The notes beneath the pieces are model-generated. The model did no database searches. It was not told the origin of the DNA and worked only from the letters and a program-made list of their open reading frames with translations. From CAYRGY01 sp964424075 (GTDB lineage Bacteria > Patescibacteriota > Gracilibacteria > UBA1369): a stretch of 64,000 nt of DNA. Each line of letters opens with the position of its first letter. Within the stretch, counting starts at the first letter, position 1. The position numbers and the translations under genes are program-made. Positions 48,885 through 58,200 of this stretch are shown piece by piece. Location: positions 62,001-126,000 of the forward strand of contig CAYRGY010000001.1 in assembly GCA_964424075.1 (NCBI GenBank), read 5' to 3'.

Positions 48885-49509
48885 ACAAAGTCACCCCAAC
48901 TCCAATCAATACCCAATCAATTTGCTGTGTTTTTCCTGCTTCAGGATTCCAAGCCAGCATCTCCGCTTTCAAATCATCAGTCAAAACAGATTCCGTCTCG
49001 GAATAGAAATCCTCAAAAAACTCCTGCTCTATCAAAGTTTCTTCACCAATCTCCGCCTCAGGTAATTCCGGCACAAAATCTCCCATTCGATAGTCTATAT
49101 TTTTCAAGTCACTACTCCACTCAACCTCTTCCACATCCATCCTACCCTGATCAAAAAGACTTAAAACCGCATGTTCAAAACCAAGTTTAAAATCAAGAGG
49201 TTGCTGAAAATAAAACATGCCGACAATCCCATCTTCCAGTTTCTGCAATTGATTACCTTTCTGAGCCATTCCAAACACCAACCTGTCATCTTCAGCCTTA
49301 GTCAAAAAGAATGGCTTATTTTCTCCCTCTATCAGGTTAAAAACGGGCCCAAATTCAAAACGGTCAAATTGCTTCAGGGCAGCAGGATTATCAAACACCA
49401 AATCAGTAGCTAAACCTAAGAATTTTTTAGGCATATTTTCTATAACTAGATCAAGCCTCATCTGCCCATCCGACTCAATCACTTTTACTAAACTTACTTT
49501 AGGATTCAT
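48811..49509 (-). CDS. membrane-anchored cohesin-like protein
   Basis: 232 aa. No N-terminal signal is evident, but a C-terminal membrane helix (IDWVLIGVGVTLSMLVAAGLYWRHYW) is followed by a basic tail, so the protein is tail-anchored or its N-terminus is exported in another way. Residues 1-150 resemble a cohesin/beta-sandwich (LDLVIENMPKKFLGLATDLVFDNP, FEFGPVFNLIEGEN, GIVGMFYFQQPLDFKLGFEHAVLSLFDQ); the similarity to the cohesin domain of the upstream gene is in the AxDLxFDP..L.F pattern. An acidic linker follows. It is the second gene after the dockerin protein, separated by a hairpin. Confidence 0.55.
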   Translation of the reverse strand: MNPKVSLVKVIESDGQMRLDLVIENMPKKFLGLATDLVFDNPAALKQFDRFEFGPVFNLIEGENKPFFLTKAEDDRLVFGMAQKGNQLQKLEDGIVGMFYFQQPLDFKLGFEHAVLSLFDQGRMDVEEVEWSSDLKNIDYRMGDFVPELPEAEIGEETLIEQEFFEDFYSETESVLTDDLKAEMLAWNPEAGKTQQIDWVLIGVGVTLSMLVAAGLYWRHYWRLKNQHSRNV

Positions 49510-49525
49510 AATTATTATTTTAAGG

Positions 49526-49565
49526 AAATTCTCCCCAGCCTAAATGAACAGACCAGGGAGAATTT
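49526..49565 (-). terminator. inverted repeat between the cohesin/dockerin genes
   Basis: AAATTCTCCC (49526-49535) and GGGAGAATTT (49556-49565) are perfect 10-bp arms around a 20-base loop. On the minus strand it follows the dockerin gene's stop, with only a weak T-tract; it may act as partial terminator or mRNA stabiliser. Confidence 0.5.
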
Positions 49566-49570
49566 GAAGA

Positions 49571-51058
49571 CTAGTAACTCTGTGCAAAGCTTGCTCCCAG
49601 ATCGATGAGATCGCTTCCATCGATTCGCGAATCATAAGTCGTATCGACCAAAGGCTCAAAACCCGCATCAGTATCATCTTCCGCAAAATGTAAGGCCAGT
49701 CGCTCCAAGTCCCTTCCGTCAACTAAATCACTTCTATTGTTATCTCCCTTTATTCCTCTTGTCTCAATTCCTGAAATCTCAACCGGCACACTTTCTTCGC
49801 CGCCTTGCAGCGCAATCACACGATATTGATAATTATAGTTTGGAATTATATTCCCACCATGTGCCACACCATCCATATCGATAAACGTCTTCTCAGTCAC
49901 AGTTCCCAGTTCCTGATAAATTCCATGGGCATCTTGACGCTCAACTCGATAACTTTCGGCACTTCCGTTCCAATTCAATTCAATTTGATATCTCTCAGTC
50001 CCTTCTCCCGCAACCAATCCGCTCACCGGATCAACCACTGCCACACCTCCAATATCCAGACTCAGGCCTTCCTGACTGACACCTAAATCTCCTGCAAGAC
50101 TAGAAATAAAGGAAGTAGCAGCAAAGTTAACCGGTGTAGTTTGTCCATCTCCGGCAATCACCTCGAAGCGTACCAGAAACAATTCTCCGTCTCCGGAAAT
50201 TCCGACTTTCGGATCAATAGTTCTCGCTTCAGCAATCAGCAAATTCCCTGCCACCCCACTTTTCAGTCCATAGTGAAAAGAAGTAGCAGTCAAACCTGCC
50301 TCACTCAAGAAATCACCTTGAATCACATCAGAGAAACTGAGAATCGCCGGATCATAGATAATCTCATAGCCATAAGAATAAGCTTCTTCCAGGTTTTCCG
50401 CGCGCACTGAGATTTCCACAATATCACCCACAGCCGGAGTCAAATCAACAGTTTCCATCAACACTCTCACCGAAGCAGTCGGCGCAGTACTCACTGAATT
50501 TAAGGCACGTGGTGTTCCGATTATTGCCGATCCTGCCGAAGCAGTAGCACCACTTCCGGTGGAATCGGCAAAGTTACTGGCAATGTCACCGCTAGCGGCA
50601 TCAATCCTTTCCATAGAAACATTACCGGTTGATGACCCCGCATACCACGCTCCACCACTGCCATTCACTGTATCAATTACAACACCTGAGGCATCACGGA
50701 GTTCTAGGGCATCTCCGGAATTCGCCAGTGACAGACCAGTGATAACATCACCGGGCACACTGGTGACAGCTTCACTATCTTCAATCAATAAATATCCATA
50801 TGCCGGAATAGTCACCCCATCAAAGGTCACTACCTCAGCCCCATCATCAAAGAGCTGCCATCCGGTCAAATCAATGTTACCGGAAGTATTATTGAACAAC
50901 TCAATCCATTCATCATTAGAGGAATCCGCGGAACCGGCCCAAGCCATTTCATTTATCACTACATCTCCGGAACTGGCAGCCAGTGCAATCGGTAATCCTC
51001 CGAACCAACTAAACACAATACTTGCAATCAGCACTAATATGCTCTTTTTATTTTTCAT
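49571..51058 (-). CDS. exported protein: lamin-tail + cohesin + FN3-like + dockerin
   Basis: 495 aa. Signal peptide (SILVLIASIVFSWFGGLPIALAASS). Residues ~30-190 are a lamin-tail domain (GDVVINEMAWAGSADSSNDEWIELFNNTSGNIDLTGWQLFDDG). About 195-345 a cohesin domain (VGDIVEISVRAENLEEAYSYGYEIIYDPAILSFSDVIQGDFLSEAG). About 355-430 a fibronectin-III-like segment (YQIELNWNGSAESYRVERQD). The C-terminus has two dockerin-type calcium loops (GDNNRSDLVDGRDLERLALHF and YDSRIDGSDLIDLGASF). Cohesin-dockerin pairs bind each other in cellulosomes; both in one protein suggest surface assembly or self-association. Its role here is unknown. Confidence 0.85.
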   Translation of the reverse strand: MKNKKSILVLIASIVFSWFGGLPIALAASSGDVVINEMAWAGSADSSNDEWIELFNNTSGNIDLTGWQLFDDGAEVVTFDGVTIPAYGYLLIEDSEAVTSVPGDVITGLSLANSGDALELRDASGVVIDTVNGSGGAWYAGSSTGNVSMERIDAASGDIASNFADSTGSGATASAGSAIIGTPRALNSVSTAPTASVRVLMETVDLTPAVGDIVEISVRAENLEEAYSYGYEIIYDPAILSFSDVIQGDFLSEAGLTATSFHYGLKSGVAGNLLIAEARTIDPKVGISGDGELFLVRFEVIAGDGQTTPVNFAATSFISSLAGDLGVSQEGLSLDIGGVAVVDPVSGLVAGEGTERYQIELNWNGSAESYRVERQDAHGIYQELGTVTEKTFIDMDGVAHGGNIIPNYNYQYRVIALQGGEESVPVEISGIETRGIKGDNNRSDLVDGRDLERLALHFAEDDTDAGFEPLVDTTYDSRIDGSDLIDLGASFAQSY

Positions 51059-51230
51059 ATCTCTTGGTTAAATTCTAACTTTTCCTTAATAAAGGCGCGC
51101 CCTCTCCTAAGAAACGCCCTCACCCTATCAATCCAACATGAACCTAAGGTAAAATAAAAATAAATTGCATTCGCACCGCTATATGCTAATATTTTTCCGC
51201 CTTCTCCAAAGGCCCGCCCGTTCAAAACAA

Positions 51231-51290
51231 GCCACCATAGCTCAGTTGCCAAGCTCGCGCATCGTAATATAGGCGCAAGCGCGATCAGTC
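51231..51290 (+). pseudogene. tRNA-Thr-like 5' fragment
   Basis: The first 18 bases GCCACCATAGCTCAGTTG match the 5' end of the intact tRNA-Thr downstream (GCCATCATAGCTCAGTTG) except at one position, but no anticodon stem, T-arm or acceptor partner follows. It is 102 bp before the intact gene. It is either a decayed tandem copy (perhaps once tRNA-Thr with another anticodon) or a recombination remnant. Confidence 0.5.
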
Positions 51291-51332
51291 CAAACGCAAC
51301 TAACTATCCTAGGCACAGCACATTAACAATTA

Positions 51333-51408
51333 GCCATCATAGCTCAGTTGGTAGAGCGCACCCATGGTAAGGGTGAGGTCTCCGGTTCAATCCCGGATGA
51401 TGGCTCCA
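51333..51408 (+). tRNA. tRNA-Thr (anticodon GGT)
   Basis: 76-nt cloverleaf with encoded CCA: acceptor GCCATCA/TGATGGC, D-arm AGCTCAGTTGGTAGAGC, anticodon stem CACCC/GGGTG with loop ATGGTAA (anticodon GGT at 51365-51367), T-arm CCGGTTCAATCCCGG. Reads ACC/ACU. Confidence 0.96.
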
Positions 51409-51409
51409 T

Positions 51410-51612
51410 TTTTATGAATAAAATACTTAACTTGTAAATTGACAAGACTACCTTCATTGTCTGCAGCTAACCTAAAGTCACGTCTATTTGCAACATCTAC
51501 GGTAAGTTAATAACTATCATACATAAATTTGCGACCAACTTCAGAAAAACCTAATAGTGAAGCAACATAGATTTGTTCTTTTATTTTTCTAATATTAATA
51601 AATTAGCATTAA
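51410..51612 (-). pseudogene. decayed gene remnant downstream of tRNA-Thr
   Basis: On the minus strand one frame reads KEQIYVASLLGFSEVGRKF then MYDSY, one TAA stop, then LTVDVANRRDFRLAADNEGS and LVNLQVKYFIHK without another stop until it enters the tRNA. The coding look on both sides of a single stop suggests a broken gene, but there is no start codon and I do not recognise a family. The remaining bases up to 51680 are AT-rich and show nothing. Confidence 0.35.
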
Positions 51613-51679
51613 GTTATAACACATAATTAATATATAAAAATCAAACCTACTCACCCCAAAATCTCTAATCAACATCAAA

Positions 51680-51719
51680 CAAAAAAACAGACTGTGCCTT
51701 TTTATTAACACAGCCTGTT
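51680..51719 (-). terminator. rho-independent terminator of the SLH gene
   Basis: On the minus strand AACAGGCTGTG pairs with CACAGTCTGTT (one mismatch) and is followed by a run of seven T. It ends the gene at 51739-52572. Confidence 0.8.
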
Positions 51720-51738
51720 CTCTAGTACTCGTTTTCAC

Positions 51739-52572
51739 TTAGTTGCAATACGATTCACCATCAAAATCTTCTGACAGAATATCTTCAATTTTTACTGTCT
51801 GTCTGTTTTCAAGCTCGTCTTTCATTTTAGTACTATCAACCTTAAAACCACGCTCATTTAATTTTTCAATCAATTCTAGCTCAGTATCTTTAGAAAAAGC
51901 TACAAGCACATTACTTCCCTTTGCATAGGCATCGCAAACCCAAGATTTCACAGCACTTTGATAGCGTGCCGCCTCTTCAGTCAACAAATTGTCCACATTA
52001 TAGGCAAAAACACCTCGAGCCATATCAGCTCCTGGCGCATACTGAACATTATCAATTTCAGTTTCCAAAATTTGCCAACTTTCGGCCGTAGCCACATAAT
52101 TTGCAAACCAATCGTCCATATTAACATCTGCAAAGCGCTGATAGCCAGAAGTAAGCAACTCAACATTAAAAACTTCCAGCATCATCTTCAAAGCTTCAAC
52201 CCGATTAACCATTTGACCGGGCTTAAATGATCCATCAGCATAACCTTCAACCCATCCCCGGTCCTTAGCCATACAAACATATTCCGCAAACCATTCATCC
52301 CCCACATCATTAAAACAATTACTAAGCTCCCCTGTCGATTCAATTTGAGCAGCTAACATCACAATCTTCAATAGCTCCGCTCTATTCAGACTCCCTTCAG
52401 GTCTAAAAGTACCATCAGGATATCCTTGTATCACTTCCATTTCATATAAATTCCTAATTGCCGGTGTATACTTATCACCCTCATCAACATCCTTAAGAGG
52501 AATTGCAAAAGCGGACTGCAAAGTCCCCATGCCAATAAATACAGCTAACATAAACAGTATTGCTTTTTTCAT
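51739..52572 (-). CDS. SLH-domain surface protein
   Basis: 277 aa from ATG 52572 (MKKAILFMLAVFIGMGTLQSAFA, a clean signal peptide); a longer frame to 52671 has no support. Three S-layer-homology domains: PLKDVDEGDKYTPAIRNLYEMEVIQGYPDGTFRPEGSLNRAELLK, then CFNDVGDEWFAEYVCMAKDRGWVEGYADGSFKPGQMVNRVEALK, then RFADVNMDDWFANYVATAESWQILETEIDN. A C-terminal helical tail with a QTVKIEDILSEDF motif is not SLH. It should bind a wall polymer, like the SLH protein at 9355. It is monocistronic, ended by a strong terminator. Confidence 0.88.
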   Translation of the reverse strand: MKKAILFMLAVFIGMGTLQSAFAIPLKDVDEGDKYTPAIRNLYEMEVIQGYPDGTFRPEGSLNRAELLKIVMLAAQIESTGELSNCFNDVGDEWFAEYVCMAKDRGWVEGYADGSFKPGQMVNRVEALKMMLEVFNVELLTSGYQRFADVNMDDWFANYVATAESWQILETEIDNVQYAPGADMARGVFAYNVDNLLTEEAARYQSAVKSWVCDAYAKGSNVLVAFSKDTELELIEKLNERGFKVDSTKMKDELENRQTVKIEDILSEDFDGESYCN

Positions 52573-52758
52573 ATGGGTATTTATTAAATTTATTTCCTTT
52601 TTGGAGGATAGCACACAACCATCATCAATTAAATACATTCCATCAATTACAGCAAAATCCTCCCAAAACATTTCATCACACCTGGCAAGTACACCTTAAG
52701 CATACCAAAAAAAACACACCTTGGCATTTCGGCTTACTAAGAGTAGTACTTACCTCTA

Positions 52759-53322
52759 CTACACCTCATCCATATTTAGTTTTCTGATTTTGAACTTAGG
52801 TCTGCTCAAATATGACTTTAGCATGCTAATATCTTCTTTAATTTCTTTATATATCTTGGAAGTGGAGAAAATATCAATTTTTAAACTATAACAAATATAA
52901 ATTACAACGCAGACATTAATTATGGTGAATAAAGCAAATGGCATTCTGACCAAAACAGCAAAACTAAATTCAAAACTGAAAATGACATAAAAGAAATCAC
53001 TTAAAAACAAAGCTAATTCTGTAAGGAAAGACATTTCCAATGAATTCTTAGTTAGCTCAATTCTTTGTTTCTTCATCGAATTTACTGACTGCAAACTCAT
53101 CAACATAGAAATCAGTGTCAAAAATGCAAATTCCAGACTTACATTAATAGTGGGACTCACTCCTGAAAAATATATGAATTTTAAACCAAAATCAGACACA
53201 CCTTGCAATAGTGCACTAATACACACAAAATAAGTCGCTACTACAGCCACAAACGGAACTCCGATTTTTTTTAATCCAGCTAAATCACGTTGATTTAGGA
53301 TGAATCTACTAAGAAATTTCAT
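52759..53322 (-). CDS. unknown four-helix membrane protein
   Basis: 187 aa. Four hydrophobic helices at about 22-42 (VPFVAVVATYFVCISALLQGV), 55-77 (NVSLEFAFLTLISMLMSLQSV), 95-117 (LTELALFLSDFFYVIFSFEF) and 122-146 (VRMPFALFTIINVCVVIYICYSL). The N-terminus is basic (SRFILNQRDLAGLKKIG) and the C-terminal cytosolic tail is basic and helical. No signature recognised. It has a minus-strand TATAAT box about 40 bp upstream. It is flanked by the SLH protein gene and typA. Confidence 0.6.
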   Translation of the reverse strand: MKFLSRFILNQRDLAGLKKIGVPFVAVVATYFVCISALLQGVSDFGLKFIYFSGVSPTINVSLEFAFLTLISMLMSLQSVNSMKKQRIELTKNSLEMSFLTELALFLSDFFYVIFSFEFSFAVLVRMPFALFTIINVCVVIYICYSLKIDIFSTSKIYKEIKEDISMLKSYLSRPKFKIRKLNMDEV

Positions 53323-53428
53323 TTTTATTTAATAAGATGTCATCAAAACATCGGCACTCAGTATTATAATGACACAATTCAACTACTTTGTCAATTAATC
53401 TGTCGCATTTTATTACCTATTCTTTTAG

Positions 53429-53457
53429 TTGCCAAACCCGTAAAAATAAGCTTTAAT
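53429..53457 (+). promoter_or_regulatory. promoter of typA
   Basis: TTGCCA (53429-53434), 17 bp, TTTAAT (53452-53457), 29 bp before ATG 53487. Moderate match. Confidence 0.45.
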
Positions 53458-53486
53458 GCGCCGACACAAGAGCTATCAATAATTCT

Positions 53487-55271
53487 ATGCAAACTATTAC
53501 TCTCGGCGTAATCGCCCATGTAGACCACGGAAAAACCACTTTAGTCGATCAACTGCTAAAACAGGGCGGCGCTTTTGAAGCCCATCAGGAAGTCGGAAAC
53601 TTAATAATGGACTCCAATGATCAAGAAAAAGAACGAGGTATAACTATTTATGCCAAAAACTGTTCAATTAAGCATCAAGACACCATTATTAACATCGTTG
53701 ACACACCCGGCCATGCAGATTTCAGCTCAGAAGTGGAACGCGTTTTACGAGTTGTCGACACAGTACTCCTGCTTGTTGATGCTCAAGAAGGACCGATGCC
53801 TCAAACCCGTTTCGTCACTCAAAAAGCAATTGAATTGGGATTGAAACCAATTATGATCATTAACAAAATTGATAAACCGGCAGCAAATCCCGATCAGGTT
53901 ATCGACAAGGTCTATGACCTATTCATTGAACTGGGCGCCAATGATGACCAGCTAGATTTTCCCATCATTTACACTATAGCCAAAGAAGGTATTGCCAAAA
54001 GTAATCTGGATGAAGATTCTACCAATCTCAATCCACTTTTCGATGCTATTACCAGCAGAGCCAGCACCAAACATTCAGATCAGCCGTTCCAAGCACTGGT
54101 TTACGCTCTTGACTACTCAGAATATTCCGGTCGTATCGGTATTGCCAAAATCTTTAACGGCAAAGTCTCTAAAGGTGAAAATATCAGTCTAATTCAACAA
54201 AATGGCACAATTCAGAAAGGCCGCGTTGCCAAATTGATCAAGTTTCAAGGCAATAAACAGGTGGACGCAGAAACAGCGGAAAATGGCGACATCATCGGCA
54301 TAGCCGGCTTTAAAGATGTTACCATCGGCACTACTTTTACCGACTGCAATCACTTAGAAGCCCTCCCGATTATCTCCATTGGCAAGCCCACCGTTTCCAT
54401 GGATTTCTCCATCAACACCTCACCTTTTGCTGGCAAAGAAGGTAAAAATGTCACTTCTCGCACCATTTTCGAGAGACTACAAAAAGAATTGGAAACTAAT
54501 GTCGGAATGACTGTTGAGCAAATTACCGGCTCAGAAAGCTATCGAGTATCCGGACGTGGCGAATTACACATTTCAGTCTTAATTGAAGCTATGCGCCGTG
54601 AAGGTTTTGAACTTTCGGTTTCCAAACCCTCCGTGATTTTCCGCGTAGAGAATGGTCAAAAATTAGAACCTTATGAAACCTTATTCATCAGCGTACCCAG
54701 CGAATATTCCGGCACAGTGATTGAAAAACTAGGCAAACGAAAAGCAGAAATGACCAATATGGAATCCAAAGACAATTTCACCAATTTGGAGTTCATTGCG
54801 CCAACCAGAGGAATTATTGGTTACAACTCTGAATTCATTTATGACACCCACGGCGAAGGAGTTTTTAGCCATGTTTTCAAAGAATACTCCCCCTATAAAG
54901 GTGAGATTGAAGGTCGCCAGAATGGAGTTTTGATTAGCCAATGTGCCGGTAAAGCGCTTGGTTATGCATTAAATAACTTGCAAGAACGAGGCATTTTATT
55001 CATCAACCCCGGTACCGAAGTTTACGAGGGCATGATTATCGGTAAAAATTCCCGCAACGATGATTTAGTTGTCAATCCAACCAAGGGTAAACAATTAACC
55101 AATATGCGAGCTTCCGGAAACGATGACGGCCTTCAACTTGAACCACCAACTTTATTCACTCTGGAGCAAGCTCTTGAGTTTATCGAACATGACGAATTAG
55201 TAGAAGTTACACCTCAAACTATCAGACTACGCAAAAAGCTACTCAGCGAAAACCAACGTAAAAGAGGTTAA
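53487..55271 (+). CDS. typA: translational GTPase TypA/BipA
   Basis: 594 aa. Ribosome-binding GTPase of the EF-G/LepA family, involved in ribosome assembly and stress growth. G1 HVDHGKTT, switch I ERGITIYAKN, G3 DTPGHADFSSEVERVLRVVD, G4 NKIDKPAANP, then domains II-V and the BipA-specific C-terminal domain (LISQCAGKALGYALNNLQERG, GMIIGKNSRNDDLVVNPTKGKQLTNMRASGNDDG). Full length. Its stop is immediately next to the 3' end of the convergent giant gene (55271/55272), so both transcripts probably overlap. Confidence 0.97.
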   Translation: MQTITLGVIAHVDHGKTTLVDQLLKQGGAFEAHQEVGNLIMDSNDQEKERGITIYAKNCSIKHQDTIINIVDTPGHADFSSEVERVLRVVDTVLLLVDAQEGPMPQTRFVTQKAIELGLKPIMIINKIDKPAANPDQVIDKVYDLFIELGANDDQLDFPIIYTIAKEGIAKSNLDEDSTNLNPLFDAITSRASTKHSDQPFQALVYALDYSEYSGRIGIAKIFNGKVSKGENISLIQQNGTIQKGRVAKLIKFQGNKQVDAETAENGDIIGIAGFKDVTIGTTFTDCNHLEALPIISIGKPTVSMDFSINTSPFAGKEGKNVTSRTIFERLQKELETNVGMTVEQITGSESYRVSGRGELHISVLIEAMRREGFELSVSKPSVIFRVENGQKLEPYETLFISVPSEYSGTVIEKLGKRKAEMTNMESKDNFTNLEFIAPTRGIIGYNSEFIYDTHGEGVFSHVFKEYSPYKGEIEGRQNGVLISQCAGKALGYALNNLQERGILFINPGTEVYEGMIIGKNSRNDDLVVNPTKGKQLTNMRASGNDDGLQLEPPTLFTLEQALEFIEHDELVEVTPQTIRLRKKLLSENQRKRG

Positions 55272-58200
55272 TTATGAAAGCACTTCCATAAGCCCGCTAT
55301 AACCTGCCTTCTTAGCTAGCCCATCAAGGACACCGATGTTTTTAACCAATAAAGTCAGCTTCACCGGAAAATTCACTTTATTTCTTTTTAGATGTAGCAC
55401 GAATTGCTGTGGCGACTGCAAATTCTTCAGCTCTGTTTCTAGAACACCTTTCAACTTCTCCCTAGTCATCTGAAGATCAAACTCGGTTTGATCAAATTGC
55501 CACAAATAATCCAGCATCATATTTACGTCACTATAAAAACCAGTCAGTATTGCAAACATAAAATCGCGATCTGCATCATCAAATTTTAAATAACCGGCCC
55601 TGTCCAAAATGTAGCATTTTTTATCCTCAGTTACTCTAATATTTCCAATATGTACATCTGCATGAACCAACCCATCTGCCAACTGAGTCCAATAATTCTT
55701 ACAAATCAGCTCCACAATTGACTTCATATCATGCCCCTCAGCCATCAATTCCTCCCATTTAGTCAAATTCTTCCCCTCAACATATTGCTCTCTGATAAAA
55801 TATTTATTGGCCGGCTCAAAAGTTTCCGGCACCCCAATAGCATATTCACCATCTGGCTTATCTTCAGCTTTCCAACCATGATAGCGAACTCTAAATCGGG
55901 CATCATCAGCAGGAAAAGTTTCTAAATCGATATCTTCATTAATCCATTGCTTAATATCTCTAATAGCAAATTTAACCGGTTCATAGCGAGACTTATCAAC
56001 ACTGATCATCGCATCAATCAACTTTTCCAGGAATTCAAAAGTGCGTTCCATATGATATTCTAAATTAGGATTCAGAATTTTGATCACCTCTTTTTCTCCC
56101 GACTTAGTTTCAATTTCATATACAGTCATTAGAGAACCTCCTCCCACTCTGGGATGCATCTGAGCAACCTGATCAGCAAATTCCGGCCACTCTCTTCTTA
56201 GAGTATGATAAGCAGCCAACTTAGCCTGTCCGCGCATTTGATCATAAACCGCTGAGAAAGTTTTTTCATATTCAGGACTAAGTTTCATATACTGACCAAC
56301 AACCTGCAAAAATCTCACTCCAACTGCCCCCAAACTTTTTGCTATTTCTACTACCAATTCCATCGGCTGCATTTTACGCAAATTTGAATCTTCCTGCCTT
56401 GCCGGCAAAAGATTCTGATCAATATACTCATTCAATGCATGCGTCTCCTTACTTTGAACCTGAGTTGAAGGCAAGCCATGACCAATCGGCGGCGCTTTAT
56501 GCTGATATTTCAACATATGTGCAATCTCTTTTGACTTGTACCTCTTGCCTTTCAAAATTTCTTCCCAAGGTGTAATTTTCTTAGGATATCTAGCGAAACG
56601 CTGCAATAGCAATGGTGAAAAAGCGAAATAAAATAATTCCGGATCATTAATTCTTGCTAGCTCAGGAGCAATTTCTTTAAACACTCCTATCAACTCATGA
56701 CCTCCGGACGGATCTTCCAAAGTTTCACTTAAAAAATCATTCAAAAACTCCTTTCGAGTTTTAGCACTCATAAAAACACCATTCTTACCAACCAACAGCA
56801 TACGTAAAAAGGCATAACGCCCTTCATCTCCCAAAGCCCATATTGCTGCGGTAACTTCATTAATATGCGGCACTATCTGAGTCCCCTTAACCGCTATTCT
56901 CCAAGGCAATTTCAAAAGCTCTTCTTTTAGTTCTCTATCACTCTCATAAGTTTTCAACAAAACTCGCAGTAAATTAACTTTGGAATTTATACCTTCACTA
57001 AGCACGTCAATTAAACCCATTTTACCTATATACCTTAGAGCTTCTTTATTTTCACCCAAACTATTTACCGACTCTAACACACCACTTTCCAACTTATCTA
57101 ACTGCTCGGGGCTATGGCTTTCTCTCTCCATCCAATCATCTCTAAGACCCAAGTCACCTTTCTTAGCAGACCTGGAATCATTAAAAAGAGCATTTAATGA
57201 TTGATCAAAATCTCTACCGGCCAGTTCTCCACGCAACACTTCTGATTGCACTCTAATAGCTCTGGACGCATCAGAGAAAGACTCCGACAACAATAAAAGC
57301 AAATCCCTACCATCCTGATCATCATCAGTCTTTAATCCCAATCTAATTACTAAATCTGCAACAATCTTATAATTCAAATGTTTCGCCACCGCTAATCCAT
57401 AATCTTGATATCGTCTTATGATAGCTACTGCTTCAGCTCTGCTCGCTGCTTGTTGCAACTTTTTCTCTACAAATTTTTCCACATATTGCTGCTCCAATTC
57501 AGAACTTTCTACTGGCTTTACATCCAAACCCCAATAGTCCCGAATATAACTCGCGTCAAACACACTTCTGGCAATATGCTCTTCATCAGCTTCTTTTACC
57601 CCCGGCAATTTCATATCATTTTCCCTATCCTTGGCAAAATTGGAATCCGCATCGCCAATAATGGGATAGTCCTCAAAAACCATAGAGAAAAACGCATCTA
57701 TAGGGAATTCATTCCCCACATCCTTTTTGAATCTTTTCCAACATTTCTTACAAAACAACGCAAATTGAGCACTCTTAAGTCTATCAAATCTATTCACACC
57801 ACTAATATGAAACTCCTTCAAATATCTTATTAATTCCGCTTCATCTTGAAAATTACCTACTTTTAAAAACTCATTCACTTGTCCCTTCAAATAAGCATTA
57901 ACGTTCTTTCTATGCTTTTCTCGAATATCGCCCAAACTCTCAAAAGATTCTTGATCTTTTTTCCTATTTTTTTCACAAAATGCAGCATTTCCCATCATAA
58001 TATCTTTAGGCCTTCTATCCCTTTTCTCTACTAAATCATGATATTTATTTCCCAATTCCGGATAATTGTACAACGTCTCTCCCATCACACGATCACGTTC
58101 CATCTGGATAGGATCATAGTCAACTTCCTTATCCCAAAAATATCCACCCACTTTACATTGAGCGGCCAATTCCAAAACTTTGGTACTATTAGGATTGGGA

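Noticed and set aside
51231..51290. A second functional tRNA-Thr
   Set aside because: Anticodon stem, T-arm and 3' acceptor strand cannot be formed.
53360..53400. TTGACA and TATAAT on the minus strand before the membrane protein gene
   Set aside because: Spacing of 20 bp is too long for a standard sigma70 promoter, so it is only mentioned in the gene entry as a -10 box.
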